Positions 60,887-64,000 of a DNA stretch of 64,000 bases are shown piece by piece. The stretch covers positions 24,723,617 through 24,787,616 of the forward strand of contig NC_031769.1 of NCBI RefSeq assembly GCF_001522545.3. The letters are read 5' to 3'. Source of the DNA: Parus major. Its lineage: Eukaryota > Chordata > Aves > Passeriformes > Paridae. The notes beneath the pieces were generated by a model that was given only the letters and a program-made list of their open reading frames with translations, did no database searches and was not told the DNA's origin. The position numbers and the translations under genes are program-made. Numbering within the stretch: the stretch's first letter is position 1; each line of letters opens with the position of its first letter.

Positions 60887-63800
60887 CCCTAGCAGTACTT
60901 GACAAAAGAAATGAAGAAAACAAAGCCCTATCTCTTCTTTCATTTATGGATGTACATCAAAAGTATTTCCACTATTATCTGTGGAGATAGAAGATAGTAG
61001 AACTGTCAGTGAGAGGGGAATTCAGCCCCAGCATGTCCATTCTGTATTTTAGTGCCAAATAAAGCAGTACAAAGATAAATTAAAGATAATCAAGTAGAAA
61101 ATCCTGTAAGGGCAAAGACAGGGTGAACATGATGTACTATTGTTCAAAACTGGGAAAAGAGGCATTGAAGCTGATGGAAGTAACCACCACCCTTCATCTG
61201 AGATAACAGAGCCAAGTAGTTCTTTGATGAGGTAATACAGGTTTCTGAGACAAGGCAAAAGTACACCCTAAATCTTAAATAATGTAGGCAGATGGTACTG
61301 ATGGTTATTGCTTTGGGTAAGGGTGTATTTGTGTGTATGCATGCACAAGAAAACAAGGTAGCTGAAACAGAAGGAGAAATAAGCTCTAAACACAGCAGCT
61401 AAAAGGAAACTATCTGGGCATAAAGCCTAAAGGGAGAACTTACTCTGGGTACTGAACACAAAAATGTGATGCTGTAAGCAAAGATACTGTCTTTGGTGGT
61501 TTGATTGCATCTGCAGGCTGAGAAAGGGAAGTTGGCATGTTCTTTGTAAATAGGTGGAACTGAAGCCAAGAAAGGGCCTGACTCCATCAATGGTTTAGCT
61601 TCCTAACCGGAACAACCTCTGATGTGTGACCACCCGTTTCATATAAAGAAATATTATAGATAACAAAGCAGACTAGGAGAGGAAAGACTACAGACAAGCC
61701 TGTGGTGTCCTGAGAAAGCTAAGGATGTTATAATTAATTAAATCTTCTTGTAATGAATCAGAAGTCATAAGTACAGAAGTTATTGCAAATACAAAATGCT
61801 TTAACAGATAGAAACACTGGCACTCAATTTTTAACTAAAAGAAGCTCCCCAAAGCTTAAATGAGCCCTCAAAAACTAGACTGAGAAGATGCTATTGCTCT
61901 GCAGGCTGAGGTTCAGGTTCAGTGAGACAAAAGTGGGAAGCAAGATCCAAGGCAGTGTTCCTCTGTGAGAACAAACTCCCTCCAGGCTCACTATATAGGT
62001 GCTCCAGCCTCATACTCAAAGCTGGCTTAGACAGCTAAGCCCTAATTAGGTGCTTAAGGTCCCATCCACTCCTTCCCCTGAAATAATCAATGAGACCAGA
62101 TGTTATATACCAAATGGTACATAAAATGGCAGAGAGGGGCCTACCATTTTGCTGTTTTTAACCCTGTCTTCTTTAACCCTAACCAGCCTTCCTGCTGAAG
62201 CCATCAGAGGAGTTTAAAATCAGTTGGAGAGATGAGCACAGAAATTGCCTCTGCAGTAACCTGAAGCGTACCAGCTCTGTTCTTCTGTGGCACCAAGCAG
62301 TACACCTCATCCTCCTAAAGAGCAGTTAATTTGGATCTCTAGCACTAAAACCACACCGCACTTCCACAGCTGTAACTGAGAAATAAAATTGGTCTGATTT
62401 GTATCTATTTTGGTCCTTCACAAACTAGGCACAGAACAAAATTTTTAGGACGGCAAACATCCAGTCACAGCTGAAATTTTTACACATCTTTACTTTCCCT
62501 CTGGGCATTGTTTCATCCACTTGGATGATATCTATCTCCTTAGATTTAGTTAAGAATTTGGCATCTAGGATAAAGCAGTTGTCTGTGCCTTCTTTTTAGC
62601 TATGGAGGTTCACTTCCAGAAACCTACCCTAACAGTGAATTTTAAGTTATATATCTCTGGAAAATAATACAGGATGTCTTTTTCCATTGACTGAAGTGGG
62701 AACCTAGACAGATAGTCAGTCTGGACACACTGCATCGGGACAGTAGCAGACAAGGCTCACAAGTTTTTGTGTACTGGGCCATGATCAAAATCTTTCTCAA
62801 GGGCACCTGTGGTTACTTGTGTAACCTTTCTTGGGTGTGTCAAAAAAGACACTGTCAAATGGAGCAAGCTCCTGAGAATAGGAGATCCAACAAGAGCTTT
62901 CAGAGAAGAGAGCCATTAGACAGGCTGCTTGGGTGGGTATGAGGTACAAACCTCACGTGGCTTCTTTGCATGAAGGAGCGCTACTTGTCATTCAGTATTC
63001 CTCTCTCACAAAGTTCTGTGTGGTGGGAAGAAACAAGAACACTTGTGTTGTCTCAAAAAGGTGTGGCTTGTTCAGGTTAGACTTCAGAGCCACAGTTATC
63101 TGAATGAGGACTAGTAAGGGATGAGAGCGTTTTGATCTGTCTGCCACTCTATAAGGGATAATAGGCAGTTGTTTTATTATTCCTTCAGTATAATGTACAA
63201 GGATGATTTGTAATGAGGCAGAATCTAGGATAAATAGCTCTTGCTATAATACTTTGCCTTCAGATATCTCAAGAGCTAATCTGCGGTGGGTATGCTTGCT
63301 GTAAATCAGAGGCTATGTCTTTGCATTTGGAAGTCACTATTATTATGTTAAAGGGTGTATCCTTTCATAGTTCAAGTATGGCATTTGGAAAGAGGTAATT
63401 TCACCTCAGAGTGGAAGCTTCCCTGGGGCACAGATCTTCAACAGTGAAATTTTGTGTGTGTACTTTGAGAAACGCATGCCCAGTGGGCATGTGCCAAATT
63501 ATGCCTTTGAAGCCATGGAAGCCTTGCTGTGGGAACCTAGAACTTTGAAGAATTTCTCAAGGGAGAGGAAGCAAAGCCAGCTGGACTCATTTTCTATAGA
63601 CAGAAATTTAATTGCTAGCTAGCAGCTACTACATTAGAAGAGAAATCATGTCAGAGACCTGGAACATGTTGGTGTGAACCCTTGTTAGAGGAGTTGGGAG
63701 ACAGCTTGACTATGACCCCAGCAGATCCTTCTCTTAGCACATTCTTTTAAACTTTAGTATTTACTGTCATAGTAAAATGTGATCATAATTATAAGAACAA

Positions 63801-64000
63801 ACACATCATCGTCATTACTCAGCACCTAAGAACGAACGGAAATACTCTGCTTTTGAGTGCAAACCAGCTAAACAAAGAACAATTTCTTTGGAACTAGTAC
63901 ATATCAGTTTGACAGACTTACAGACATGAAATTCACTTGATACACTAAAATTTATGTACAGTATTTTCTGCAAGAAATGGTTTATTTTCACAACCCAATG

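Larger units (their letters stand above)
49966..64000. other. 14-kb AT-rich noncoding stretch
   Basis: No supported gene, RNA or intact transposon. It contains the simple repeats listed separately, a small C-rich patch near 52.27-52.33 kb and a lysine-rich open region at 54924-55305. Nothing else stands out on either strand. Confidence 0.5.

Noticed and set aside
1..64000. tRNA, rRNA, CRISPR, operon or prokaryotic-type features
   Set aside because: No tRNA-like A/B boxes with cloverleaf, no regular spaced repeats, and the repeat content marks the DNA as avian nuclear sequence.

Overview
The window reads as nuclear DNA from a bird. It is AT-leaning, lightly repetitive, and has no dense coding anywhere. 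Three ages of interspersed repeat support this: one avian-type ERVL long terminal repeat (about 33.24-33.80 kb, minus strand), decayed CR1-type LINE fragments (15.74-16.99 kb), and much older amniote CORE-SINE/MIR pieces (3.16-3.25 kb and 32.16-32.37 kb). I recognised these from remembered family sequence features, not from a database search. The species and the flanking genes cannot be named.

I could not support any protein-coding gene, tRNA, rRNA, CRISPR array or operon. The longest open frames are about 100-166 codons. They lie in GC-rich or repeat-poor stretches, overlap each other on both strands, often lack an ATG, and match no family I recognise. The window is most simply an intergenic gene desert or the inside of a very long intron.

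Layout. 0-5 kb: unique AT-rich sequence with a minus-strand CORE-SINE at 3.2 kb and a short direct repeat at 4.0 kb. 5.1-6.5 kb: the only CpG-island-like segment, a possible promoter, containing two small internal repeats. 6.5-15.7 kb: mostly unique, with two weak ancient repeat traces and some candidate conserved stretches. 15.7-17.0 kb: two CR1-type remnants in opposite orientations. 17-32 kb: unique sequence with little to see. 32.2-34.1 kb: a plus-strand CORE-SINE, then the ERVL LTR with a probable stub of internal sequence. 34-40.3 kb: unique sequence plus a 52-base purine tract. 40.3-46.9 kb: several stretches that look like conserved noncoding (enhancer-type) DNA, mixed with small tandem duplications. 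49.6-50.0 kb: a good splice acceptor followed by two poly(A) signals, a possible terminal exon of an unannotated transcript. 50-64 kb: unique AT-rich sequence with simple repeats only.

I found no novel biological system. The best leads are the CpG island with no visible gene, the acceptor/poly(A) pair near 49.9 kb, the possible enhancer cluster at 40.5-46.9 kb, and the old repeats as lineage markers. All need alignment or expression data to settle.
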